Below are positions 11,249-23,216 of a DNA stretch of 64,000 bases, one piece after another. Every line of letters begins with the position of its first letter. Position 1 is the stretch's first letter. The notes below the pieces were generated by a model. The model was not told the origin of the DNA. It did no database searches and saw only the letters and a list, made by a program, of their open reading frames with translations. A program made the translations under genes and the position numbers. Source of the DNA: Hysterangium stoloniferum (lineage: Eukaryota; Basidiomycota; Agaricomycetes; Hysterangiales; Hysterangiaceae); assembly GCA_015178975.1 (NCBI GenBank), contig WHVD01000052.1, forward strand, positions 496,001 to 560,000, read 5' to 3'.

Positions 11249-12839
11249 CAGTAGGGGACAAAACTGTCCCAATGTTTTGATAATTCCCATTAAATATTGT
11301 ATAACTGATCACATATATTTCCTAAAATGGTGAAAATATTCTAGCGGATGCCCTAGCATACTAACCTTCATATTTCAAAGTATTACATAATATTGATGGA
11401 AATTGGTGTCACAGTGAATATTTAAAAATAATCAATCATTGGGATGGTTTTGTCCCCTACTCTTTTCACTGACTTCACTCTATCATATTATCCACTAGAG
11501 AAATAGAAAAATTCCAAAACAAATCATGTGACATATATTCAATGTTCTAATTGATATATGACTGTGACAGTCATGTTTCAACTATTTCTCCTCTCAAAAA
11601 GAGAACAAGCCATCTCTCTCCTCCAAAATGGACTCTCCAATAGGAATGTGGCTTCTACCACAGGTGTTAGTAAATCTACTATCAGTAGAATTGCTCAGGA
11701 GATGGACATAAGCAAAGAAAACCTGAAAGGAGGATGTCCTTCCAAGCTTTCTCCTACTGACCAGAGGAGGATCATACATCAAATCACCTCTGGCAAGCTA
11801 CATAGATAGTATTGTCCAGGCCACACACTTCATCACTTCCATCAATGAATCCCATGTCTCATCTAAAACAGTCAGGAGGATCTTGAAACAGCATGGTTTA
11901 AAAGCTGTAGTCAAAGCAAAAAGGCCCTTGCTCAAGGCTCAACATAAAGAGACCAGGTTAAGCTTTGTCCTCAAGTACCAAAATTGGACTGTGGATGATT
12001 GGAAAAGGGTCTTGTGGTCTGATGAGACCAAGATCAATAAGATTGGGTCAGATGGACATCAATATGTGTGGAAGAAAGCTGGAGAACCACTTTATGATAG
12101 GACAACCCAACTTACAGTCAAGTATGGAGGTGGAAATATCATGGTGTGGGGCTGTATGGGTTGGAATGGAGAGTGGGAATGCTTGCAGAGATTGATGGAT
12201 GGATGGATTCTGCACAATATGTGGAGATCCTGGCCCGGCATTTCTCCCAGAGCATTGAAAATTTGGAGATTCCAGCAGGTGAGGCCATTTTCCAGTATGA
12301 TAATGACCCTAAACACACATCCAAGATGGCACAAAAATGGTTTTCCAAAAACATATTCAGGTGTTAGACTGGTCAGCACAGTCTCCTGATCTGAATCCCA
12401 TAGAACATCTTTGGTTCCACCTGAAGAAACAGCTCCAGAAATATCCTTCACCACCAAAGGGAGTTTGGGAGTTACGGGAGAGGGTGGAAGTGGAATAGCC
12501 AAAGATTGAGCCTCAGGAGTGTCAGAAATGTATAGAAAGTATTCCAAGAAGACTAGCTGGTGTAATAAAGCCCAAGGGAGGCCATACAAAGTACTAGAAT
12601 AACAAGATATCTGATTCAAAAAGAGCAGGGGACAAAACTGTCCCAATGATTGGTTATTTTTAAATATTCACTATAACACCAATTTCCATCAGTATTATGT
12701 AATACTTGGGAATATAAAAGTTACATAGTATGCCAGGGCATCTGCTGGAATATTTTCACCATTTTAGGAAATTTATGTGATCAATTATACAACATTTAAT
12801 GGGAATGATCAAAACATTGGACAGTTTTGTCCCCTACTA
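11249..12839 (+). mobile_element. Tc1/mariner-type transposon, degenerate
   Basis: The termini read CAGTAGGGGACAAAACTGTC on the left and the inverse on the right, with one mismatch at the outermost base. TA flanks it at 11247-11248 and 12840-12841. Inverted ends extend about 200 bp. As in the 7829 element, the inner boundary of each end repeats the terminal motif in the opposite orientation (left: GGGATGGTTTTGTCCCCTAC near 11440-11460). The enclosed transposase gene is broken. The DNA differs strongly from the first Tc1, so these are separate families. Confidence 0.88.
11573..12597 (+). pseudogene. broken Tc1 transposase
   Basis: Fragments in order correspond to a whole Tc1 transposase. The N-terminal helix-turn-helix part is at 11588-11805 (KREQAISLLQNGLSN, GCPSKLSPTDQRR), followed by a stop. 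The first catalytic Asp is in VLWSDETKIN near 12010. A frameshift falls near 12170. The second Asp is in FQYDNDPKHT near 12292, another break lies near 12360, and the Glu is in SPDLNPIEHLW near 12385-12415. The end KPKGGHTKY lies near 12570-12597, and one more in-frame stop is near 12498. All three catalytic residues can be read, but in different frames. Confidence 0.88.
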
Positions 12840-13206
12840 TAATAGTAGAGGGATTCAGATGGGTATTCTTTAGCCAATATTTGAACTGGAGGATAGTAGT
12901 ATACATGGTGGGAATTTATACTATGTGACATGGAATACAAGGCAAGCATAAACAATAAATATTCTGCAGTAGCAAATGATGGCAAAGTGGTGCAAGAGAT
13001 AGCAGCATACTGTTGGGGTAGAAATGGTTGGAAATGGGCTGGAATGACTAAAAATGTTAGAATACATTGTATTGCAAGCCATTGATGCATTTTACGCTCG
13101 GCTATTTTGTACTTTACAGTAGCTTAGTCATCATAAATAAAACCTTGTCCATTTTCCTTACACCATCTTCGAACAAAAAAGGGGGTTGTTTAGTGGATGA
13201 GTCATT

Positions 13207-13401
13207 TGTTAAGTTTTCAGTGGCGCTGTTCTTAGACTGTATAACTTTCCATTTGTCTGAGTGAGGTGGCAGTACTCATTGTAAACGGATAAGTACTACT
13301 ATACATGACTCATCCTTATATAGCCTAGTAACCTGCTTACTAATACCCCTGTATGGTTTGAGTCCTTGCCGCTCGTTTACCGAATTCCCAAAAAGTTAAC
13401 A
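13207..13401 (+). repeat. solo copia LTR with perfect 5-bp target duplication
   Basis: It starts TGTTAAGTTTTCAG and ends AAAAAGTTAACA. TCATT lies on both sides (13202-13206 and 13402-13406). It is homologous to 9784-10199 with an internal deletion of about 220 bp. This fits recombination between LTRs of a former copia insertion. Confidence 0.85.
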
Positions 13402-13423
13402 TCATTCAGATATCATCATAAGA

Positions 13424-14008
13424 GCACCTATTACACCTGGATTTATAAGCATATTAGCTCTGGTGTACATATGTGTACCCCCGGGCTAATTTGCCCCCTT
13501 ATTGCGTTGGGCCTCTTCCACGGATAATACCATGGATCTGGGGGAGGTTGAGAAAAAAAATCAATAAAAGTTAATAAAAATCAATACAACTAAGATAACA
13601 AAACATTCCTTACTTTTATTAGGATGCTTTGTAGTCTCAAGACCGTGAGAGTCCTCTCCTCAATCCTTCACTTGCCGTCACCTTCATCCGCTTACCGGCA
13701 ACGTCACCTCCCGTCGTCACGGCGCTGCCCTTCGGCAACGTTCCTGCGCGCCATACCGCTGCGCTCGTTGTCAGTGACGACGAGCTCGCGCCTCGCCTTC
13801 CTGGCCTCTCCAGAATGGCGCGCTCAGCGTATTTCCTCTTGCTATATATTAGCTATCATTTTAGACATAATATATACTTGACAACTAAACGAAATAAATG
13901 AAATAAAGTGTTGTTTAAGCACTTATTATATTATTTGAATTTAACTAGGTCATTAAAATGCAAAACGTGTTTTTTTTTGTAGGTATCATATTGTGAGGTA
14001 TGTATTCT
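13424..14008 (+). repeat. left terminal inverted repeat of the KDZ element
   Basis: About 585 bp matching 22087-22670 in reverse orientation. It includes a GC-rich core near 13660-13830 and an AT-rich inner part ending TAGGTATCATATTG. The 85-codon frames found inside both ends are identical by virtue of the repeat and are not taken as genes. The companion gene's stop codon lies inside this repeat. Confidence 0.9.
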
Positions 14009-15460
14009 TTGCAGCTGTCCTCCCCCTTTTCTCCCTTGGCTTCTTCACGACCTTCTTGTGACTGTTCCTTTCCATTGGCTTGTTTCCATCTTCACCATTG
14101 GGAGAGCTTCTAATGGCTTTTGCCGTCTTCTGCTTTTTTTTTGTGGGCTCATCATTTGTTGCTGACTCATCGTAATCTTCAGCTGCCACAAGTGTTCGCT
14201 TTTTGGGTCCCTTATTTCGTACTGCCTGTATATATTCCTCCTGTTTTGCTTTCCACTCATCTTTTGGTAGATGCTCCCATTTGCACCGTTTACTAGAGTC
14301 AGGAAGGCTTAAGGAGTCCAGTAGAATGCGAAGTTGATAAAGAGAGCTTATTTTTGAGAGAGCTGTGAATGGCACTTCTTCTGGCCAGTTCCGGATCATA
14401 ACACCATAGTCAGCAACGAGTTTCAAATATTGTTCATACTGCATAGGCATGTCCTTGCCAGTTATTTCAACTACAATTGTCACATCTAATGTTAGAAATA
14501 ATGAGAGATAATAAAAAACCATGTTTAACTCACAAAGTCCTGTCTTAATTTCTTGCGAGATTTTTCCCTTGATCTGGCATAAACGTTCATTATGGTTTAG
14601 AACAAGGCCTGTCACTGAGTATTAGAATATAAAGCCATTTAATATAATATAAACAAACTTTCTATATCTCCAACCACAAACAGCTCAAGCTCTTTGAGGA
14701 GATCTGTAGGTACTTTCTTCATACCCATGCAAAGAAAGCGGCCAGCCTTCTCAGTCATAATGAACTGTGTGGGAAAATTAAACCCGTGATCTGGTTTAAC
14801 TGCAAAAAGGAAGCCTTCTATGCCAGTACGCTGATTTAATGCATTAAGCTATGAAAGTGTTTTATGCTTTTATATAAATGTGATCTCGAAATGTCCAATG
14901 TAAATACCTCTTTGCCAATGCTTTCCAAGGTTGCCTGGGCATCTTGAGCTTTGGATCTCATGCTTGTCAGACTTCCACTCTGCTTTGATGCCTGTAGTTC
15001 TTCTGCCTTTGACCTAAGAAACACTTTCATGTCTTCGGGAAGCTGCTTCACTTGTTCCACTCCACCAAGCTTATTCAGGCTAGCCTGGATCTCTTCATAC
15101 TTCATCTTCTCTTCTTCAGTAAGATCTACACAGGCAGGCTGATATTAGTCATTTTGTTATAACAGCTATGTATCAATACACACCTAATTTGTCACCCCTT
15201 AACCATGCTGCAATAGCACGAGCAGCATTAGCTAAATTTACACGTCGCTTCTGTTTTGCTATACGACCCGGAGCATACACTGCATGCATGACTGTTTGCT
15301 TGCTCTTCTTCCATTTGGCACTGACTTCTTCACAGTGTTTTTCAATCATGTCAAGGATGATATCAATATCTTCATTGAAGCCCTCTCGTCGTCCTCTTGC
15401 AATGACTCTTGCATTTTTGCACATACTGTAGGTAAGACTCTTGTTTCCTTTCTTGGGCAT
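13986..15460 (-). CDS. KDZ-element companion gene, lysine-rich protein of unknown function
   Basis: Five exons can be joined in frame by GT-AG introns on the minus strand. The first starts at the ATG at 15460 (MPKKGNKSLTYSMCKNAR). Later exons read LTEEEKMKYEEIQASLNKLGG (near 15100), LNALNQRTGIEGFLFAVKPD (near 14850), TGLVLNHNERLCQIKGKI (near 14610) and DVTIVVEITGKDMPM (near 14480), ending at 13986. The middle is a charged, probably coiled-coil stretch. The C-terminal 90 residues are very Lys-rich (PTKKKQKTAKAIR, KKVVKKPREKRGR), typical of a nuclear, DNA-binding tail. I see no TET/JBP HxD motif. It lies in the same transposon and orientation as the transposase, so a role in transposition is inferred only. 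Confidence 0.62.
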
Positions 15461-15719
15461 CGTCCTAAATTTGATTGAATTTTGACGATAAAAAGTAGAT
15501 ATTGATAAATGTAAAGTTGATGTAGTAGTCACAATGTCACAGTGGTCCAACAAACGTGAATACTCAAAACACACAAATAAATTCAATATAGTATAATTAT
15601 TACACAACTAACTACAACTACAAACATGGCATTGTTGTGAGAGGTTTGTCTAATGAAGAACACACATACACCTCTTCACTTTACCCTTGGCTGCCCCAAC
15701 TCGCCCCAAACGCTCCCAC

Positions 15720-17221
15720 CCCCATCACCTGTGTTTGCAGCTCTGACCCCCTCCCACACCGCCATCCTCATATGCAAAGCCAGAATCTGATGATGGATCC
15801 CCCTGGCTGATGCTCATATCAGATCCTTGACCCGTGTTAGCCATAGCATCATCAGCCCCACACCCGCTACCTGTACCAGCAAACATGACCTCTGGCGAGC
15901 ATGAACTTGTTAAGTTCAATATATTCAATGTCAAGGGACTCCCTGGCGGATTGGGTTGCAAGTGCAGACGTCCTGGCTTTGGGCTTGAAGTGGCCGCGTA
16001 CAAAGACGCTTTCTGAACCCGATTCTGTGTTGGTGTCCTCATAGGCGATGATAGAACAGCCCACGCATCTTGTATCTGCAACTGACTCAGATCAATAGCA
16101 AACAGCAGCTGCAACTCCAGTCTCCACTGCGACCCTGACACACCTCCATTCCACCCACATCCACCTCCATATGCACGACACCACCACCACCACCGTCGTC
16201 TTCACTCTCAGCGCCACTCCCACTCCCATTCGTAAGCTGTTACTCCACCACATCCACACTCGAATCAGGGCCAATCTCAAACAACATCTCCGCATCGTGC
16301 CAACGCGTGCAGCCATCAATGGCACTCGCACGCCCACCCGACGGACATCCAACAGGTGCAGCCATGTCACGCACCCGGCTAGCATGCGAGGAACGCGATG
16401 GATGTGCAGGTGAGCCCGTGGGGTGTTGGCCGCGCTGTACAAGCACGGTGGTTCTGGGGCTTGCAGGGGCACAAAAGGGTGCAGAGGGGGGTGTCAGCCT
16501 GCGGAGGGCCTCAAATGTCAGAGGGGCAGTGTGCTGTGAACAGAGGGGCGACACGGCTGTCTGAGAGGACTGTGATTGTGGTTGTGATTGTGGCTGTAGT
16601 ACAGAAGGTTGTGTTTGGGACACGCGCTCTGACTGAAATATGAAGGAGGGCGGGTGCGACAACATGAACCCGTCCCCCGCTCCCTTTGAATCGGACGCGG
16701 CTGACCTCAACGTCGTCGCATTGTGCCAATGCGCGCAGCCATCAATGGCACTCGCACGCCCACCCGACGGACATCCAACAGGCGCAGCCATGTCGCGCAC
16801 CCGGCTAGCATGCGAGGAACATGATGGATGTGCAGGTGAGCCCGTGGGGTGTTGGCCGTGCTGTACGAGCACAGCGGTTCCGGGGCTTTCAGGGGCACAA
16901 AAGGGTGCAGAGGGGGGTGTTTGGGACACACGCTCTGACTGAAATATGAAGGAGGGCGGGTGTGACAACACGAACCCGTCCCCCGCTCCCCGCTCCCTTT
17001 GAATCGGATGCGGCTGACCTCAACGCCGTCGCAGCATGCAGCGGGCTATTTGGCATCGGAGGCGTCGCGCGCATTGCTCCTGATGTCGATGGTATGGCGG
17101 CTCCATCATCCATCATAACCCCCCCGATCAACCTTCTCCCTCTCCCCCTCTCTCGACTTGCCTCCTCCGTGCTGGGTATACAGCGAACGGGACGACTGCG
17201 AATCAAGCCACACATGCGGCG
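15720..17221 (-). CDS. possible upstream exons of the companion gene, Ser/Pro-rich and repetitive
   Basis: A GC-rich block that reads leftward as Ser/Pro/Ala-rich protein, from an ATG at 17215 (MCGLIRSRPVRCIPSTEEAS) through repeats such as HPPSFIFQSERVSQT and GCPSGGRASAIDGC. An acidic section near 15900-16050 (EDTNTESGSES, ESLDIEYIELNKFML) follows. A GT-AG intron near 15830 and another from 15729 to about 15470 would join it in phase to the MPKKG exon. A 7-bp difference between internal repeats (near 16985) shifts the frame. The region may therefore be partly decayed, or the repeats may be spliced. Treat exon structure as tentative. Confidence 0.35.
16311..17035. repeat. internal tandem duplication in the KDZ element
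   Basis: A stretch of about 185 bp at 16311 (CATCAATGGCACTCGCACGC...) recurs at 16738 with few changes. A second block containing CTCTGACTGAAATATGAAGG recurs at about 16625 and 16930. The repeats are GC-rich and fall in the tentative Ser/Pro-rich coding part. Confidence 0.75.
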
Positions 17222-17249
17222 TCTTCGAGTCTACTAGTGCCATAGCATT

Positions 17250-18446
17250 ACCAATACACAATCTACAGGTGACATGTATGGCACTAATTAATTTGAATCA
17301 GAAGTTAGAAAGCGTAATCACTTTACTTACTTTTAACGGATTGAATGACATCCACTGCCACTGTCTTCAATCTCTTCAGCCTCATCAATAATGGCGGCAA
17401 TTTACTGTGGAATTGGGTAGGTGACTATTAAACACAAACAAAATACTATAACTTACGAACATCATTAGAGAAATTGAACAGAGCTGTTAGCCGTGCCAGT
17501 GTCATAGAGATGTGAGGTCACGATATCATTTGTCAGACATGAATATCTTCTATTCAGTGATGCACTTTTGCAACCAACGAGATACAGTTATGGAAAGCAG
17601 TGCCCAAACTCGGTGTGGTATAGATATTGGTTGATACAATGAAAATGCAAGGTGAGCGTGACAGATCAGTCACACTGCTTTGAGCGAATTGTCGAACAAT
17701 ATATGCAGGATGATGGCAGTGAAAGATATAATATGATTTAACAATAACCTCTACCTCTTTAATGACCAGGAAATTCATTAAAAGTTGGTGTAGGTAATGT
17801 CAAAGCTTCACAATATCTTTGTAATAGCTTCATCATACCTATCACCTCACCCAACGAAGCTATCTTATGTGTAGAAAAAGATATTTAATTGAGCTATTCA
17901 GGACTTAAAATTTGCATGTTGCCATTGAGGAGGCACTTAGTAGGTATATATAATAAGTCTGAATGATTTGGACAATATGGATGGGTTTAGATGATTTAGA
18001 CTGATTAAGTATTTGAAGTTTGTATATACAAGAGCATCATATTTATTGTTCTCACTTCTGTGAAATAATATTTAATTTTTATATCTAGGAAATAATTTGG
18101 AAAAGTTGGGTCCATCCAGACTGCAAACATTCTGTGAAATGGTTGAACAAGGTACATACTGTATGTATATGTATGTATAACAGGAATCTTAAGATCTGAA
18201 AAGGTCAATTTGCAGTGTTACATGATGGCAGGGATCTGATATACATACATATTTTAGTTTATTTCTGGGATTATCCATATATGAGATTTTTTAGAGACTT
18301 CTACCAGAGCTTTACTTGTCTTGCAGGATCTCTTCAGTGAGCCATTCACATACTGTAGTCCATAATGGTTCTGGTGGTCTTGGAAGTTCTTCCCTGTCTC
18401 AAACACACTGATTCAATACTCTTTACAAAGCTTTACAAATATTTAT
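17250..18446. other. intergenic part of the KDZ element
   Basis: AT-rich DNA between the two transposon genes, upstream of the companion gene and downstream of the transposase stop. I recognise no coding region here. It probably holds the companion promoter and the transposase polyadenylation signal. Confidence 0.5.
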
Positions 18447-21400
18447 TTATTTGTCCTGTAATGTAATTTGTGCCATTGCTTTGTATAATTGATCTACATG
18501 CTGCAATTCCTCATCTTCAGAGGAATAATCACAGTCTGACTTCTCACCCTCCACCATCCTTGTGCATAGTTCTTGGCCAGGAATACAAAGAACAAGTTTA
18601 TCAACCTTCCTCCCTATTTCAGCGTTACCAGAAAATCCTTCCAGCATGTATATCTTGTGAAGAGTCAACCTGATATGATTATTAACTCTCTCTTGCTGTA
18701 ATGCACGCTCTTTCACTGCACCAAATAGCAGGATATCTGTATGTTTAAGTTGTTTCAGAGTGGAGGAAAATAACCCAATCTCATCATCAATCCATGTGGC
18801 AAGACGTCTGACCTCAATATCAAGTCGTTGTATTTCCTCTTTTGCACGGAGAATCTTGAGATGGCATCTGGTTGCCTCGTGATTATAGGCCTTTGCCCAT
18901 TCCAAGTTCCGAATATCCTCCCGAGCACCAATTCGCAACAACTCAAATTCAGCTATAGTGCTGTACTCAACAATTTCAGCCCAAGTAAGCTTGGGATGGG
19001 GAGGAATCATTTTGACAGCAAGGTCATTGTATGTGATTAATGCCCACTGGATGGCTTTTGATCTAGTTTTAATTGCTTTGGCAATCTGTACCCTCATTTT
19101 ATACCCTTCAAAAGTTGCTGTTAGTTATAGTTTGACAGAGAAGTCATCACATACCTGTCTCAGATACATTGGCCTTGGTCAGCTCAAAAAGACGCTGAAC
19201 TACAAGCCCCTCTAACTTGTCAATAGCAAGCTGGAACTCTCGCTGATCCATGTATTTCAAAACATCTTGATATTGTGCAGATGTAATTGTCCATCTTTCA
19301 CTGATATCAAGGTGCTCCTCCATATTCTGTACCTCCTTCTGTAGCACAAGGACAGCCTCCCATGCCTCCCGAACAATACGTATGAGCCGTATCTTAGCTG
19401 CAGGCTGCTTTGCCTCCCTTTCCATCTTCCCAGCTTGATCAGCAACCATCCTGTGAAGTGGTATGATTGAATGAAACAGCTACAATAAGTATATTAACTA
19501 CTTACCTTGCTGAATCATACGCTTGAAGTAGGGTCACATATTCAATACTCAATATATCCTTTTCTGGTTCAGATGCCTTGGATTTCAGATAGGCCCGTTC
19601 TTCATCAAGCCATTTCATAAATTGAGTATCTGGAATCACTTGTTCTGGTGTCAACATTTTCTGGCGCATTGTCATCTCACTAATGATCTTTAGTGCTTGT
19701 TGGTAGTTATTGAGCAGGAATGTAGCTAAAATAATATTAGGATTGATAACTCCAATCAAAAAGTACTCACCTAGATTCTCATATTTGTCAAGATCCCATT
19801 GATGAAAGTACATGTCAATAAATTGCTTTCGGTGATAGATAGTTGAGTGCCGGGTACAACATGCAATCTTATTTGAACCTGAAAAGACACGTTCACAAAC
19901 TTCACAGTCTTCAAGTCCAAAGCCTTTGCACATCCCTACATGGTAGGATAATTGACAGGAACGGTTGTGTGCATGACCATGGAAGGCTGGAACAACAAAT
20001 TTTAGAGAATTCTCTCTGGCTTTTACACCAAGAGAGCTGTTGGCAAGGGTTGTTGTAAATGAGCAACCAATGTCATACCCAATTCCTATGTCATGTGGTA
20101 AATGCTTGAGGAGATATGCACAAGTCGCCAAAGGATACTTTGCACTGGAGTTCAAGATCAGTTAGTCACAAAACCATAGGATGCACACACATACAGTTCA
20201 CCACTCTTCACCATGTCAGAAATGATCCATATTATTCCATGACGGCATGCACCAATAAATATTCCAGTCTCATCGAATGAAGTGAGGAGGACATTGGTTT
20301 TGTCTGCATTTGCAACTTTACACCGATCAGTGCAGACTACAATAGTTGGATCACCATCTGTAGGATCCCCTTCTTCATGCACTTCTTGCTATACAGAGTA
20401 ATATGTTAGAACAGCCAAAGACCATATAGTTAGACCAAACTTACAACTTTGTCTCCTTTGCGTCTCCTGCGAATGACTTTAACTTCCCCAGCGAACTGAT
20501 TCACAAAATCCCGTGATAAGAAATAGTCACTCTCAAAGGCAAGAGTGTCTTCAGCTGCTGTCTTGTTGATGAAACGCTTCAGGCTATTGTTGCCATCCAC
20601 TGCTCCAATGATGGATGGTGAAAGGGCTGGTTCATCAGCAAGCTAGGTATAAGTGTGCTCATTAGACAATAATCATTCAAGTATGGGATGCAACACATAC
20701 CTGATATAAACATGCTGGACATGAATGCTTAATGCGCCAGTCAGGTGTATCTCTGCCAAGAGACTCATTCATCAATTTCTCCATACGTCGATGGAGTTCT
20801 AGGTAGATATCAAATGCATCTGAAAACCGTGTGCGATAGATAGGTTTGTAATTGATCTGTTATTGCATTAGTTGCAAAAAAGCTGCAGAATTTATGAATA
20901 CTTACATTGGACAGGTCACACATTACTTTGACCCATTGCTGAAGACTAAACTGGGGACACCGGAGGCGACAGCGACGGTAGATCTCGAGATCTTTGAGAC
21001 TGAATGCAAGGGAAGGAATGATTGGACTTGCTCCAAGAAAGCCATGTGAGATGAGAGTTTGATTGAGGAAGGTATGTCCACGTTTATCATGTGCAAGTGT
21101 ACGTGCAGCATAGCCTTTGTTTCAGGGTGAAAATAGTTTCACAGAGAATGAATTAAACATACCTTCTAACCCAAACACTGTAATTGTGAATTCGTCTTGA
21201 GCTTGTTCCATTCGGATATCTCCTGCTGTGTCGCTGGCATCACTGATGTCTGTCATGATCCTATCACCGCCATACTTGAACTCCATGTAAGCTTCAAAAA
21301 GAAGTGGCAGCTGGATCTCCCAATCCTGGCGGTGCTTAGAAGCTTGGATTTGCGAGTGTGTGGTGTTACTGGGAGTGTACTTGCGGTGATGGTGGCTGTT

Positions 21401-21909
21401 TATGAAATCAGAAAATAAACATGTCTTTGATAAATAATATTACCCTTTTGCAACATTCTTCCAGTTGGAAAAAAGGTGTTCAAATTCGCCTCCTTCGTGA
21501 CTGAGCTCGAGACCCTGGAGTTGAGCTACAGTAAACTCCTGATCGTGCGATATGTCCTCCCAATCATCGCTGTCCAAACCATGGATATCGGATTCAAAAC
21601 TACATGGCAATTCTGAATTATGCATATATTGAGTTAATCGGCAGGTTTCAGGAGGGAGTTCTAGAGTGGCGGTCAATACCAGAATGTAGCAAGAAAGGGG
21701 AGGAACTCACTAGCAATTTCTGCTCGTCTGAATTCAATAACCTTCTGACGCTCATCTAGTAGCCCATTGCCCTTTATAAATCGCTTTCCTACTCTACCCA
21801 CAGATCCATCTTCAATGTCACGATGACGGCGACCGAGCTGAACGGCTACAACGCCTTGATTGCTGCCAGTACGGACCTTACCGTGAGTCACCGTATTCCT
21901 ACTACTCAT
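18447..21909 (-). CDS. KDZ-family transposase, multi-exon, apparently intact
   Basis: The start is at 21909 (MSSRNTVTHGKVRTGSN) and the stop at 18447. About ten exons are separated by short introns with GT and AG ends. Recognised family landmarks in order: FSDAFDIYLELHRRMEK and LGRDTPDWRIKHSCPACLYQ (20710-20850), GAVDGNNSLKRF (near 20610), TSFDETGIFIGACRHG (near 20270), GIGYDIGCSF (near 20075), VPAFHGHAHNRSCQL (near 19970), GFGLEDCEVCERVFSGSN (near 19900). These carry the conserved Asp/Glu and Cys/His positions of the RNase H-fold KDZ transposases. The C-terminal third is helical and charged, as usual in fungal members. No stop or frameshift was met, so the enzyme may be active. It would mobilise the enclosing element by its 585-bp ends. 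Confidence 0.88.
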
Positions 21910-22086
21910 TATAACTATGATAAACCATTGTTATTATAATAGCACCAAAGAAAGTGTCAGATATGTACTTACAGTGGTAAATCTGCAGCGTGATAAAATT
22001 CGAGATGCGAAGCACTGAGGAGCTCACGTGACATCTAACACCAAGAGCTCACAGCTGACACCGTGCTGGCCTCTTGCTGGCCTCTT

Positions 22087-22670
22087 GAATACATACCTTC
22101 GCAATATGATACCTACAAAAAAAAACACGTTTTGCATTTTAATGACCTAGTTAAATTCAAATAATATAATAAGTGCTTAAACAACACTTTATTTCATTTA
22201 TTTTGTTTAGTTGTCAAGTATATATTATGTCTAAAATGATAGCTAATATATAGCAAGAGGAAATGCGCTGAGCACGCCATTCTGGAGAGGCCAGGAAGGC
22301 GAGGTGTGAGCTCGTCATCACTGACAACGAGCGCAGCGGTATGGCGTGCAGGAACATTGCTGAAGGGCAGCGCCGTGACGACGGGAGGTGACGTTGCCGG
22401 TAAGCGGATGAAGGTGACGGCAAGTGAAGGATTGAGGAGAGGACTCCCACGGTCTTGAGACTACAAAGCATCCTAATAAAAGTAAGGAATGTTTTGTTAT
22501 CTTAGTTGTATTGATTTTTATTAACTTTTATTGATTTTTTTTCTCAACCTCCCCCAGATCCACGGTATTATCCGTGGAAGAGGCCCAACGCAATTAGGGG
22601 CAAATTAGCCCGGGGGTACACATATGTACACCAGAGCTAATATGCTTATAAATCCAGGTGTAATAGGTGC
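22087..22670 (-). repeat. right terminal inverted repeat of the KDZ element
   Basis: It mirrors 13424-14008 with a few substitutions and a few small gaps. Its outer end is followed directly by the ATAAGA target duplication. The transposase start codon lies about 180 bp inside the inner edge, so its promoter probably includes this repeat. Confidence 0.9.
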
Positions 22671-22730
22671 ATAAGAGATATAACCACTATCAGGATGCCA
22701 GAAGACAATACAGGTTGGATGCAAACATGC

Positions 22731-22887
22731 AAAAGACATAATTCCTAACAACACTGAGTTAACCATCACCTACTCAGAGAAATGGAAAATTATTTGGTCT
22801 ACAAACATGGAGGCCCAAAAGACATGATTCTTAACAATGCTGAGTTAACCATCACCTACGCAGAGAAAGGAAAGGTTATCTGGTCTA
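22731..22887 (+). repeat. two-copy 81-bp tandem repeat
   Basis: AAAAGACATAATTCCTAACA... at 22731 is repeated as AAAAGACATGATTCTTAACA... at 22812, with about 85 percent identity by eye. No function is apparent. Confidence 0.7.
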
Positions 22888-22988
22888 GGAACACACTCCC
22901 ACAAAAAGTTCAACATGGTGTCTAGTATATTCCTATGACAACTACCAACTCAAGTGTTACACCATCCAATTAGGAAAGAGTTATGTTC

Positions 22989-23216
22989 AACTGCACTGGT
23001 TTCTACCCGAAAGCGACTCTGTGGTGATCGGGAGGTGACTTATTACTGTAAAGGCATTTAACAAAAACAAAAGTTTTGAATATTTGGATGCCATGCAAGT
23101 TTTATGTAATTTTACATAAATGCAGCTCAAATGATCGACGTCGAAGATAATTTCATGATGAATAATGAACAAAGCTTAGAATTTGATTCGTTGGTGACTA
23201 AGAGGTATAGTGTCGA
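22989..23216. repeat. outer, diverged part of the inverted repeat (left side)
   Basis: It matches 29204-29432 in reverse orientation with many substitutions and small indels (for example the shared GTTTCTACCC and CTTATTACTGTAAAGGCA). This contrasts with the near-identical inner arms. A left-side stretch of about 407 bp (23217-23623) absent on the right separates it from the inner arm. Confidence 0.8.

Larger units (their letters stand above)
13424..22670 (-). mobile_element. complete KDZ-class DNA transposon, 9.2 kb, with 585-bp inverted ends
   Basis: The element begins GCACCTATTACACCTGG at 13424 and ends with the inverse at 22670. Direct 6-bp copies of ATAAGA lie immediately outside (13418-13423 and 22671-22676). 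The inverted ends run from 13424 to about 14008 and from about 22087 to 22670 with few mismatches. Inside are a KDZ transposase gene (18447-21909) and a companion gene (13986-15460, possibly from 17221), both transcribed leftward. The layout, end similarity and open frames argue for a relatively recent arrival. Confidence 0.88.

Noticed and set aside
13624-13881. 85-codon frame, also present at 22214-22471 in mirror image
   Set aside because: It lies wholly inside the KDZ terminal inverted repeats, so its duplication is explained by the repeat. It has no domain and no conserved-codon signal I could see.
15173-15607. 144-codon frame starting MCNNYTILNLF
   Set aside because: The first 49 codons are probably intron or untranslated. 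The protein-like part begins at the ATG at 15460 (MPKKGNK), and an acceptor site lies just before it.
13986-17221. A TET/JBP dioxygenase, as known from some fungal KDZ elements
   Set aside because: No HxD iron-binding motif or distal His/Arg pattern could be read in the companion gene.
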